DNA of 26,926 nt from a virus. The notes under the pieces are model-generated. The model did no database searches and was not told the origin of the DNA. It saw nothing but the letters and a program-made list of their open reading frames with translations. Positions 5,808 through 13,848 of the stretch are shown here, piece by piece; position 1 is the first letter of the stretch, and every line of letters starts with the position of its first letter. The DNA lies in IMG/VR virus record IMGVR_UViG_3300046522_000608, positions 1-26,926 of that record; one strand, given 5' to 3'. The translations under genes and the position numbers were made by a program.

Positions 5808-8800
5808 TCAGCCGTTCCTGCTCAGGGACCGCTGTATGTGACGCCCAGCATCCGCGCCCCATTGCGCCGCACTCGCCCTCGAGGCGCCGGCTGGCGGAGT
5901 CACATTCACGTTGACGATGGTTGGCTGAGTTCGCCGATCGGCGCCGCCCCCCTTTGGCTCGACCGTCCCGCCCTGCGAACCCATCATCAAATACTGCTTG
6001 CCGGCGACCTCCAGCAGCTCAGGCTGATCCCTGCCCTTTTCGTTGACGCGATACATGCCGCCAGCCGAGACAGGGCCACCAAGCTCACGGGCGCCCCGTA
6101 CCTTGACTGCGCTCGCAACTGCCGACTCGGACTCATCCTTGACACCGAGACGATCGAGCAGGCCTCCGAGCAAATTCGCCGACGATTCGCCTTCGACTTT
6201 GCTGCCGGCGATTGATTGCAGCAGCGTCGAGACGGTGGAGCGTGTTTCGACGGTCTTCGCCGCCTTGGAAAACGGCGACTTTTCTGCCTTGGACTCGGCC
6301 AGGATGCGGGCGACGATGCTCATGCCCAGGTTGTCGCGGTGGCGCGGGTCGGCAGCGTGCAGCACTTCCTCGCGCCTGCCCTTCGGCCCACCCATCAGGA
6401 TTGCTGGCACCTCGTTGTGCTTGAGCTTCTCGCCCGCCTTGTCTGCCGCTTTGCCGACGATGCCGCCAGTGTGATAGCGCGGCGCGCCAGCAAACATGCT
6501 CATCGAGACATTGCGGGTAGCCGGAGGTTGCCCGACAATGCCGCCGCTGTGGAAGATGCCCGTCGCCGCTACCGCAGCCTCGTAGGCGCCCGCCTCTCCT
6601 CCGCCTCCAAACAAGCTGGCGATGGCACCGAACAGTCCGCCACCACTACCGCTCGTTGCACTGCTGGTCTGCATCGCCATCACCGCCGACTGGAACAGGC
6701 CCACGATGCCGGGTAGGCGTACCATCGCGTCGCCGCCTAAATGGGCCGCGTTCGCCATCTTCAATACATCGGAGGCGGTGGTGGTCGCTTGGGTGCTAAA
6801 CAGGGAAAGTGACTTGGTTGCGTCTCCCTGTACTCCTGCCAGTTCTGCATCAACCGGTGGCGGCTGGGTTGGGTCATAGCTGGACGCCAGACCGTCCAGA
6901 CTTGCACGCTCCCCACTGACCTCGCCGGCCGACTTGCTTGGAGCCCCTAGCAGTGGCTTGTTAAGTGCGTTCGCTGCATTCTCGGCTGCGACCCTGAAGG
7001 CATCTACGGCACTGATCGACGCTTCAATCGCCGCGGTCTGCTGCAGCAATGCAGCCTGCTTCGGATCGGCCTTGATACCCAGCGCATCCTTGAAGACACC
7101 TGCGAGAGCGCCATCGCCTTCGGTCAGCTTCGTGAGCTTGTCCTTGAAGTAGGCCTGCAGAGGGTCCTGGATCAGGACTTTGCTGATACTGGCAGAAACC
7201 TGCTGCGCCGCCGGTTCGAGCACGGTCTTGCTGAAGGCGTTGAGAGCGGTCTTGCCCTTCGATTCGACCTTCAGGCCGTCGCTTTCCCCTTGCAGCTGGT
7301 TGATCCGCTTTTGCAGACTTGCCTTGTTGCGAACGTCCTTCTCCTCAGCCAGGTAGCCGCGGAGCTGGTCGATGCGGCGGGAATACTCGTCCTTTTGGGA
7401 TTTGATATCGCGCTCCGACTCGCTGCGGCGCTGGCTGTAATACTCGACAAAGGCGTTCGGGGCATTGCTTACGGTCTGCGCGAGTCCCGCGGCCAACTCG
7501 CGGTTGGCGTCGCGCAGCCGCTGCAAGGCTGGATCAATCGCCTTTGCCGCTTTAGCGTAGCTCAAGGCCAGGTCGGCAGCGAAGGCTTTGAGCGCTGGGT
7601 TCTGCGAGGCTTCGGCCAGTTCCTTTGCCTTCGCCGCCAAGGCGCCAAGCTGCCCCAACTCCTGCGAGCGTAGCTGGTAGAGGCCCTGCTCGGTCTCGGT
7701 CAGCGACTTGCCGGACTGCTCGGCCGCATCAAGGTAAGCCTCTTCGGCGCGCGCGCTGTTGCTGGTCAGGAGCGAGGTTTGACGCTGTACCTCGTTGAAC
7801 TGGTTCAGTATCTCGGTGCGGCGAGTCAGCTGGCTGATTTCTTCGTCCGTGATCTGTCCGGCCGGCAGTTTGGCAGATTGCGCCGCAAGCACCTTGGCGC
7901 TTTCGATCGCCAACTGAGAGCGTACCGTTGCGGCGCCGGCCTCGTCACCTTCCATCTGCAAGAGATTGGCGCGGTAGTTGGCGACCTGCTCGGACAAGGC
8001 TTTGAAGCTGGCTGTCCGCTCCTCGTTAAGGAGAACGATATCGCGAGACTTCTTCGTCTCTACCTCTTCACGCTTGACGCCGATCTCGGTGATACGGGTC
8101 TGGGTCTGGACACGCTCGGACGGGTCTTTCGTCTGCTTCAGGTGCTCCTGCAGGCGTGCACTTTCCTTGTCCAGCTCCGTGATCTGCGCATTCGCCACGT
8201 TTTCGATGACCTCGCGGCGCTGGTCCATGAGCGTGCTCAGCGAGATGGTGCCGTTCCGGTATGCCGTTTCGACAAAGGCGTTCTGGAACTGGTAGGTATC
8301 ACGCTCCTTCTCGAAGACATCCTGAATGCCCTTCAGGTCATTCTGTAGCTGGGCGCGCAGGACTTGGGCGGCCTCACTGTTCTTCGGCGGCGTAAATTCC
8401 TTCTTGAGCTCGGCAAATGCGGTCTTTTGATCGGATGCGCTTACCGGCGTACCAGCGGCCGCCCTGTCCTTGAAGCTGCGGTTCAACTCATCGAGCTTTT
8501 CCTTGTAGAGCGATGCCGCCTTGCCCCTCCTCAGGTAACCGTCGATGACGCTCTTGGCCGTGATGCCCGCCTGCTGAGCCTCTGCATCGGCCGCCTTGTT
8601 GAAGGCATTCGCCTCAGTTACGGCTTGGCCGGCCAGCGCATCCTGGAGCTGGTACTCAAGACTGTGAGTGTCGTTGCCCGCCAGCTGCGCGGTACGGCTC
8701 TGCGGCGCCGGCGCGAATGGGTTGCTGCGGTTGCGCGACTCTCGGATTTTGGCGTCCAGGTTGGCGATCTTGCTCTCGATCGTTTCAGTCCGGCCGATAT

Positions 8801-11144
8801 CGTAGGCGGCATCCCAGAAGTTAGACCAGGCACTCTTCGCCGACCGCAAGGTGCGCTCGATGGTACCGAGGTTCGGGTCGAGCTGGTGCAGGCGATCAAT
8901 CAAGGCGGTGATAACGACACCTTGCGCCTTCGCCGCATCGCCCGCCTTCTCGAAGTCCTCAGCGAGATCGATCTGCTTCGCCGTAATGAAATTCAGCGTG
9001 CGGTTATGTTCCTCGGCCCACTTCGAGGGCGAGCGCGCCATGTTGGCGAAGTCCTTGATGACTTCATCTGCCGCCCTGTCTGTCGCCTGCGCATACAGTG
9101 CGATCGCTTCGGTGGCCTGAGCGAATACCTGTGGGCCGATCTGGCCTGAGCCGAGCGCGGCTTGTGCCGCCTCCCGCGCGGCGCTGGCCGTAACCTGACC
9201 ATGAGAAGCAATCTCCCGGGTAAGCGAGTTGATCTTGCCCTCAGTCTGGCCGGCGTAATTACCTGTCAGGACTACAGCGTCAGCGAAGCCTTTACTCTGA
9301 CGTGACCCTTCGTAGTAGGCCATCGCTAGTGCGCCGACTGCGGTAGCGGCGCCACCAATCGCCACGCGCGCCGGAGTGATGGCACTCAGTACAGCCCGGA
9401 ACGCACCTCCGGCCCCGCCGAAGGTGCCGGATAATTGCGAGCCCTGTTGGATGAAGGCGGTCAGCGGCGACTGACCCGATGCGACTTGGACAAAGAAGTC
9501 GTTGAGTTGGAACGACAGCTGCTGTTGTTGATGGGCGGTCAGGGTCGATTGACGGCCGAGTGAGTTGAGGGCAGTCCGGTGGCGGTCCGCTGCATCTGCG
9601 GCGCTCCGCTGCGACCGTGCGGCGGCGGCACTGGCGGTCGACACTGCTGCCTGGGCAGACTGCATTCGCGTCTGAGCTGCTGCGATGGCCTCGGTACTGC
9701 TCGAGGAAGACCGGGATGCGTTGTCGAAGGCTGTTTGGGCCGCTGCTGCCCGTGCCGTCGCTACTGCCAGTCGGGCCTGCGCCGCTTCATTCCGCGCATT
9801 GGCTTCTGCCAGGCGCAGCCCGGCTTCGGCGGCGCGGCCCTCTGCTGCGGTAAAGGCGTTCGTGGCCGTTGTACCGTGTGCCGTGGCTGCGGCAAAGGCA
9901 CTCATGCCCGACGGGTTCGGAGCATTCGCGATCACTTCCGAAACACTTGTGCTCGCAGGCGCCTGCCGAGCCACGATCTGTGACATGACGGGCTGTTGCG
10001 CCGGCGCTGGGATGCTCGCACGGCTCAGGTCGGCAATGGAGCGGCGTGCGTTCTGCGCCTGGGCAGCGACATTTGCCAGAGCAGCAGCGGTCGCGGAGAT
10101 GCCCTGCGGCGCGTCCATGCGGATCGGCGTCGCGGCAATCTGGCGATACGACCCAGCAGCCGCAGCAGCAGCGGGCGCGAGTTCAGCCAATGCGCTACGC
10201 TGTGCACGGGCGGCAGCGGTCAGGCGCTCGACGGTGGTTTGAGCGCGCCCAGCATCGACTGCCAGTTGCGCAGTCTGCGAGCCGGTAGCCGTAGGAACGC
10301 GCTGGCCCGTTGCTGCGCTGACGATGGGTTGAGCCACGAGCGGCGCCCGGGTTGCCGGCGCGGCCGAGGTTGCGAGCACGGTAGTGCGAGGCGTCGCAGC
10401 GATGGCGCGGTTCGCTTCGGTGACGGTCGTAGCAACGCGAGTGGCCTGCGTCGCGGTCGCCGACATGGCTTGCGCCACTTCTCGCATCGCGTTCGGGCTG
10501 GCCTGCGGCGCGGCGGTCAATGTTGCTGCGGCGGCCGACGGTGCTCGCGTGCTGGCAGGTGCGGCAGGTGCCGCGGTTGGCTGACGGTACGTCCTGGCGG
10601 TGCTCTCGGCAACCTGCGTCAGTTGTGCGAATGCGCCGCGGCTGGCATTAACCGCCTCTGTCTGACGCTCGATCGCCAGGCGTGCGCCGACTGCTGCGCT
10701 GGCCAGTTGACCAAGGTTGGCGGTGCCGGCAGGGCTGATGGTGAGGGCGCTCGATGCGGTAGTTATCGTTGGCCGATCAGCTTGCACAGTACGCGGGATG
10801 ACTGGGTCGTTCGAAACCCGCGCATTTGTGAGAACGTCGCGGATCGAATTGCCAGCAGTTTCCCGGCGGGTTCGCATCGCGGCCAGCATTTGCCCGACCT
10901 GGCGGGTTGCATCCTGCCCCAGTGCGTTCTGCGCTTCTTCAAGGGTGCGGGTGCGATTGATACCGTTGGTTAGAGCTGGGACCAGCGTTTGGGCGATCGT
11001 GCGACCCTCCGCAATGGAAGCAGCCGTGACTCGGCCGGCAGAAGTGGCAGCTGCATTGCCGGCATTGACCATTCGGTCGAAAGCGGCGGCAGCGGTTCCC
11101 ACTTGGGAGCTGTCGACGGCTAGTGTGAGAATTGTCCTATCCAT
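5808..11144 (-). CDS. Phage tail tape measure protein
   Basis: An intact 1778-residue tape measure protein of the lambda-like long-tail type. Residues 1-520 are an Ala/Thr-rich, coiled-coil-prone stretch of low complexity. Around residues 535-800 comes the prophage tail length tape measure block (QLSFQLNDFFVQVASGQSP, then a hydrophobic segment near 590-612, then GYY/YEGSRQSKGFADAVVLTGNY-like sequence). Long helices follow to about residue 1450. The Gly-rich C-terminus carries HSGGIVG and RELGGPVSAGGMYRVNEKG, as in many siphophage tape measures. In tails this protein fixes tube length and enters the cell with the DNA. The start at 11144 has AAGG eight bases upstream. No tube, chaperone, tip, capsid or terminase gene accompanies it. 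Only alpA, 49 bp upstream, is co-directional. With no frameshift over 5.3 kb, it is under selection or recently acquired. Confidence 0.93.
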   Translation of the reverse strand: MDRTILTLAVDSSQVGTAAAAFDRMVNAGNAAATSAGRVTAASIAEGRTIAQTLVPALTNGINRTRTLEEAQNALGQDATRQVGQMLAAMRTRRETAGNSIRDVLTNARVSNDPVIPRTVQADRPTITTASSALTISPAGTANLGQLASAAVGARLAIERQTEAVNASRGAFAQLTQVAESTARTYRQPTAAPAAPASTRAPSAAAATLTAAPQASPNAMREVAQAMSATATQATRVATTVTEANRAIAATPRTTVLATSAAPATRAPLVAQPIVSAATGQRVPTATGSQTAQLAVDAGRAQTTVERLTAAARAQRSALAELAPAAAAAAGSYRQIAATPIRMDAPQGISATAAALANVAAQAQNARRSIADLSRASIPAPAQQPVMSQIVARQAPASTSVSEVIANAPNPSGMSAFAAATAHGTTATNAFTAAEGRAAEAGLRLAEANARNEAAQARLAVATARAAAAQTAFDNASRSSSSSTEAIAAAQTRMQSAQAAVSTASAAAARSQRSAADAADRHRTALNSLGRQSTLTAHQQQQLSFQLNDFFVQVASGQSPLTAFIQQGSQLSGTFGGAGGAFRAVLSAITPARVAIGGAATAVGALAMAYYEGSRQSKGFADAVVLTGNYAGQTEGKINSLTREIASHGQVTASAAREAAQAALGSGQIGPQVFAQATEAIALYAQATDRAADEVIKDFANMARSPSKWAEEHNRTLNFITAKQIDLAEDFEKAGDAAKAQGVVITALIDRLHQLDPNLGTIERTLRSAKSAWSNFWDAAYDIGRTETIESKIANLDAKIRESRNRSNPFAPAPQSRTAQLAGNDTHSLEYQLQDALAGQAVTEANAFNKAADAEAQQAGITAKSVIDGYLRRGKAASLYKEKLDELNRSFKDRAAAGTPVSASDQKTAFAELKKEFTPPKNSEAAQVLRAQLQNDLKGIQDVFEKERDTYQFQNAFVETAYRNGTISLSTLMDQRREVIENVANAQITELDKESARLQEHLKQTKDPSERVQTQTRITEIGVKREEVETKKSRDIVLLNEERTASFKALSEQVANYRANLLQMEGDEAGAATVRSQLAIESAKVLAAQSAKLPAGQITDEEISQLTRRTEILNQFNEVQRQTSLLTSNSARAEEAYLDAAEQSGKSLTETEQGLYQLRSQELGQLGALAAKAKELAEASQNPALKAFAADLALSYAKAAKAIDPALQRLRDANRELAAGLAQTVSNAPNAFVEYYSQRRSESERDIKSQKDEYSRRIDQLRGYLAEEKDVRNKASLQKRINQLQGESDGLKVESKGKTALNAFSKTVLEPAAQQVSASISKVLIQDPLQAYFKDKLTKLTEGDGALAGVFKDALGIKADPKQAALLQQTAAIEASISAVDAFRVAAENAANALNKPLLGAPSKSAGEVSGERASLDGLASSYDPTQPPPVDAELAGVQGDATKSLSLFSTQATTTASDVLKMANAAHLGGDAMVRLPGIVGLFQSAVMAMQTSSATSGSGGGLFGAIASLFGGGGEAGAYEAAVAATGIFHSGGIVGQPPATRNVSMSMFAGAPRYHTGGIVGKAADKAGEKLKHNEVPAILMGGPKGRREEVLHAADPRHRDNLGMSIVARILAESKAEKSPFSKAAKTVETRSTVSTLLQSIAGSKVEGESSANLLGGLLDRLGVKDESESAVASAVKVRGARELGGPVSAGGMYRVNEKGRDQPELLEVAGKQYLMMGSQGGTVEPKGGGADRRTQPTIVNVNVTPPAGASRASAAQWGADAGRHIQRSLSRNG

Positions 11145-11193
11145 ATGGGGACCTTATATTCGAGTGTGAGTTACGGGATAGCCGCCAAAGTGC

Positions 11194-11400
11194 TCAGGCC
11201 ATCGCTTCTTCGGCCACCTCGGCGTTACGCTCTTCGACCCGCGCAAGCAGCCAGGCATCTACTTCTGCCTCTACCCAGCCGACGTGGCGATCGCCAAGAC
11301 GTACAGCTGGCGGGAATTTGCTCGATCGCATGTAGTTGTAAATCGTGGTGCGGCCGAGAGTGGTTTTCTCGGTAACGCGCTCGATAGGGATGATGTTCAT
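11194..11400 (-). CDS. alpA: AlpA family transcriptional regulator
   Basis: A 68-residue AlpA-type regulator: IERVTEKTTLGRTTIYNYMRS, then FPPAVRLGDRHVGWVEAEVDAWL, the standard MerR-like winged helix. In CP4-57 and P4-like elements such proteins switch on excision or satellite operons. GGGAGTAGG lies directly before the ATG. The tape measure gene begins 49 bp after the stop codon on the same strand, so the two are probably cotranscribed. Two strong terminators lie immediately upstream and separate this pair from the replication operon. Confidence 0.88.
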   Translation of the reverse strand: MNIIPIERVTEKTTLGRTTIYNYMRSSKFPPAVRLGDRHVGWVEAEVDAWLLARVEERNAEVAEEAMA

Positions 11401-11455
11401 GACCTACTCCCAAAAGCGCCCACCAGGCACAGGGCAAAGGGCGGGCGAGTTAACG

Positions 11456-11489
11456 AAAAAAGCCGGCTGCTGTCAGGCGAGCCGGCTTT
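11456..11489 (-). terminator. Intrinsic terminator upstream of alpA
   Basis: AGCCGGCT at 11461-11468 and 11480-11487 forms a perfect stem extended by A-T pairs. On the minus strand it is followed by a run of T (11460-11456). It would stop leftward transcripts before alpA and the tape measure gene. Confidence 0.85.
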
Positions 11490-11537
11490 GGTGTTGTGCG
11501 TTAGACGTCAATAGCGTTCTACTGAACACGCATGAGC

Positions 11538-11561
11538 AAAAAAAAAGCCGAACCTTTCGGC
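11538..11561 (-). terminator. Second intrinsic terminator, upstream in tandem
   Basis: GCCGAA (11547-11552) and TTCGGC (11556-11561) form a short hairpin. On the minus strand nine T follow (11546-11538). Together with the terminator at 11456-11489 it forms a double block on leftward transcription. Confidence 0.85.
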
Positions 11562-11608
11562 CCGTGCTTTCTTAAGAGACAGTTTTACAGACTATCTAAT
11601 TGAGGTCG

Positions 11609-11637
11609 ATTTTACGTTGATTTGTAAAACGTCAGAA
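11609..11637 (-). promoter_or_regulatory. Possible promoter before the tandem terminators
   Basis: On the minus strand TTCTGA (11637-11632) and TAAAAT (11614-11609) are 17 bp apart. The -10 is good and the -35 weak. The area also has several GTAAA/TTTAC motifs (TTTTAC 11610-11615 inverted to GTAAAA 11624-11629). A transcript from here would meet a terminator about 50 nt later, as in a lambda late leader. Confidence 0.3.
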
Positions 11638-11690
11638 GGGACTATTTTGTAAAGGAAACTCTTTACACTCGGCAATTTGAATCAGCCCAA

Positions 11691-12074
11691 CTAGCTACAT
11701 TCAATCTCTTGCGCTTTCGCGATCAGTTGAGCGAGCTCCCAGGCGCGGCGCGCGAAGGCTCGCGACCGGTTGTAGTAGGTAGGGCGACTGATGCCCAGCT
11801 TGTTGGCCTGCCGCTTGATATGGTCGGCTTCCTCGACATACATCAGGCGGAAACACACCATCTCATCAGCGTATTGCGGCTCCTCACACAGGGCATAGAG
11901 TGCCTTGTTGAAGTGCTGCATGAAGGCGATATTCTTGCCGTCCGGTTCTTTGCCGCACCGGCTCGGGTGCAGGCGAGCAAGCAGACCTTGCGATCCACCT
12001 CTCACGTAGAAGCGGCGGGTGAAGCACCAAGTAGCCCACTGCCGGCACAACTCGTCAAGTTGATGGGTATCCAT
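11691..12074 (-). CDS. Putative phage late-gene or antitermination-type regulator
   Basis: A 127-residue protein. The C-terminal part (DHIKRQANKLGISRPTYYNRSRAFARRAWELA, residues 84-115) is a helix-turn-helix like those of sigma region 4 or phage Q/ArpU-type late regulators. The N-terminal part (LCRQWATWCFTRRFY) is typical of phage proteins at the end of a replication block. AGGGATAGGG precedes the ATG. It is the last gene of the leftward replication operon, five bases after the 76-residue gene. It is followed by two terminators and then alpA and the tape measure gene, the place where a Q-like protein would act. The assignment rests on motif and position only. Confidence 0.5.
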   Translation of the reverse strand: MDTHQLDELCRQWATWCFTRRFYVRGGSQGLLARLHPSRCGKEPDGKNIAFMQHFNKALYALCEEPQYADEMVCFRLMYVEEADHIKRQANKLGISRPTYYNRSRAFARRAWELAQLIAKAQEIECS

Positions 12075-12078
12075 GGCC

Positions 12079-12309
12079 CTATCCCTGGTCGATGTTGTTC
12101 GCGATGTTTCTGCAATACCGTAGGAACTCCTTCAGCTGTCCCATCTGCTCCCTGATCTCGTTGGTGCAGGCGCCGTGCACCAGGGCGTTCTGGCTACTGC
12201 GCATTTTTCCGGCCTCGGTTTGCGGTCCGGTCGATTTTTCCCACGGTTTCCAATTGCGGATCAGTTCCGATTGCCGCGCCCGCCGCTCCGCTGTCCATCC
12301 GTTCGCCAT
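12079..12309 (-). CDS. Conserved phage hypothetical protein, overlapping its upstream neighbour
   Basis: A 76-residue protein. The reading GWTAERRARQSELIRNWKPW, then STGPQTEAGKMRSSQNALVHG, is a pattern I associate with small proteins of betaproteobacterial prophages. The function is unknown and it is basic in composition. It has a strong ribosome binding site (GGAGG, six bases before ATG) inside the 3' part of the preceding gene, with which it shares 116 bp in another frame. The good start and the known-looking sequence make both frames credible. Confidence 0.7.
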   Translation of the reverse strand: MANGWTAERRARQSELIRNWKPWEKSTGPQTEAGKMRSSQNALVHGACTNEIREQMGQLKEFLRYCRNIANNIDQG

Positions 12310-12907
12310 GGTGTACCTCCAATAGTTCGTTCGATTGGTTTTCAGTTTTTGTCTCGTGCGCGTGTAGAGGGCTAGCGCCGTTGACGGTCGGGCCGTTGTT
12401 GACCTGCTGCTGTTCGGCGATGTTCGCTTGCTTGATAAAGGTGGCCGACCGCGGAGACTTGATCTCCGCCAGCGTCTCCAGCGTCGTACGGCACTGGCTC
12501 TGCGCCTTCAAGGCCATGCGGAGATACTTTTCCGCCACGTCGGTGTAAGAGCCGACGTTGCTACCAGCGCGCTGCGCCAAGGTGTTGAAGATCACATCCA
12601 GCGTGTTCGCCTGGTTGATCAGGATGCTTTCTGCCCGCCCCATGCTGCCGGCCTTCACATCCTTTTCATGCTGGCCAAGCTCTTGGGCGAGCGACGTGAA
12701 TTTGTGATCGTTCAGCGCCTTGTCAAAAATGAGCATCGTCGTTGCCGCACGGACGACTGGATGCAGGCGAACTCTTGCCAGCGTTAAGTCGTGATCCTCG
12801 CCCGGCACCTGTTCGACAGAAAGGTGCTTCGTCTCGTCCGTATCCTTGGCATCATTCGGGCTGCTTGCCACCACATGACTCTTCCTGCTCTTGTCGATCA
12901 GCTTCAT
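12194..12907 (-). CDS. Conserved phage hypothetical protein (replication region)
   Basis: A 237-residue soluble protein rich in helices. LARVRLHPVVRAATTMLIFDK and the block SMGRAESILINQANTLDVIFNTLAQRAG (around residues 92-120), then LRMALKAQSQCRTTLETLAE, look like a helical phage protein often found beside the 76-residue protein that overlaps its end. The charged C-terminal tail (HHGERMDSGAAG, then ETVGKIDRTANRG) is probably disordered and is where the overlap lies. Its start overlaps the primase stop codon by four bases, indicating translational coupling. No enzymatic motif was seen. Confidence 0.65.
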   Translation of the reverse strand: MKLIDKSRKSHVVASSPNDAKDTDETKHLSVEQVPGEDHDLTLARVRLHPVVRAATTMLIFDKALNDHKFTSLAQELGQHEKDVKAGSMGRAESILINQANTLDVIFNTLAQRAGSNVGSYTDVAEKYLRMALKAQSQCRTTLETLAEIKSPRSATFIKQANIAEQQQVNNGPTVNGASPLHAHETKTENQSNELLEVHHGERMDSGAAGAAIGTDPQLETVGKIDRTANRGRKNAQ

Positions 12908-13848
12908 GGTGTTACTCCGATTAAATTGGTGGTATCGGCCCAGTCCGTCCCTACCTCGGGCGGGATCTGGATCTCGACCGCATACCCATCACGCACCAGG
13001 CGCCGGGCTAGGACATGGGCTGCGGCCTGCCCGGTGAAGCTGGAGTCGTTGTCTGCGGCGATGAGTACGCGCTTCACCCCGGCAGGCGGTACCCATGCTT
13101 CGAGAAGGACGGCATTGGCAGCGGCCCAGACAGGGACGCCGAAGCGAATAGAGGCCGCTAGGGCTGTTTCGATACCCTCGGATATACCGAGTGTCGGCTC
13201 GACCCTTGAAAGCCTCACAGCGGCCGTATTTAGCGGCTTCCCGGCCATAATCTTTTTGGGCTGAGGTACTGGCGCCTTGTCGCCGCCTTCGGTCAGGTAG
13301 GTGCGGTGGATCGATGCGCCGGTGCCGTTCGGGTACTGGAGCTTGCCGACCATCGCCGGGAAGCGGCCCAGGTCGCGGCCGTCCTCGTCGGTGTACCTGA
13401 GCCCAGGATGCAGGCGGAGCCCCGCCGGCACCTGCTCGATGCCGAGGCGCCGGTTCAGGTACAGCCACACTGGATCACCGCGCACCACCTCCCGGCTGTC
13501 GTTCCACACCTGGTGCAGCGCGCGGACCTTGCTGGCGTCGGTGCGCTCCGGCACGATCGGCCCGGGTGGCACTGTCCCCACGATGCGGTCGACCTGCTTG
13601 GCCGCTTCACTGAACGACCACCCCAACACGCCCTGCAGCAGCTTGAAGCCATCGCCCGATCCACAGTGTGAGCAAATCCAGGTACCGCGCCCGCCCTTGT
13701 CATCGAAGCGATATCGATTAGTCCCGGCGCAGATAGGGCAAGGGCCGTGCTTCTTTCGTAGGTAGGCCGGATCAACGCCCAGTTGCTGCAAGATGCCGGG
13801 CCAGCGTCCGACCGCCTCATCAGCCGTTTTGGACCTAAGCGCTTGCAT
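12904..13848 (-). CDS. DNA primase (P4-type zinc finger plus Toprim domain)
   Basis: A 314-residue primase-like protein. The zinc finger has Cys37, Cys40, Cys59 and Cys62 (CPICAGTNRYRF and WICSHCGSGDG), as in P4 alpha and related primases, and recognises template DNA. The Toprim domain shows the acidic motifs SEGIETA (residues 223-229) and AADND (264-268), which bind metal for primer synthesis. There is no helicase domain, and an SF2 helicase is encoded just upstream with a 14-bp overlap. It would prime replication of the element from its own origin. All expected key residues are present. Confidence 0.9.
   Translation of the reverse strand: MQALRSKTADEAVGRWPGILQQLGVDPAYLRKKHGPCPICAGTNRYRFDDKGGRGTWICSHCGSGDGFKLLQGVLGWSFSEAAKQVDRIVGTVPPGPIVPERTDASKVRALHQVWNDSREVVRGDPVWLYLNRRLGIEQVPAGLRLHPGLRYTDEDGRDLGRFPAMVGKLQYPNGTGASIHRTYLTEGGDKAPVPQPKKIMAGKPLNTAAVRLSRVEPTLGISEGIETALAASIRFGVPVWAAANAVLLEAWVPPAGVKRVLIAADNDSSFTGQAAAHVLARRLVRDGYAVEIQIPPEVGTDWADTTNLIGVTP

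Noticed and set aside
9685-10973. Several long plus-strand frames opposite the Ala-rich part of the tape measure gene
   Set aside because: They mirror GC-rich Ala/Thr codons and lack start signals and recognisable domains.
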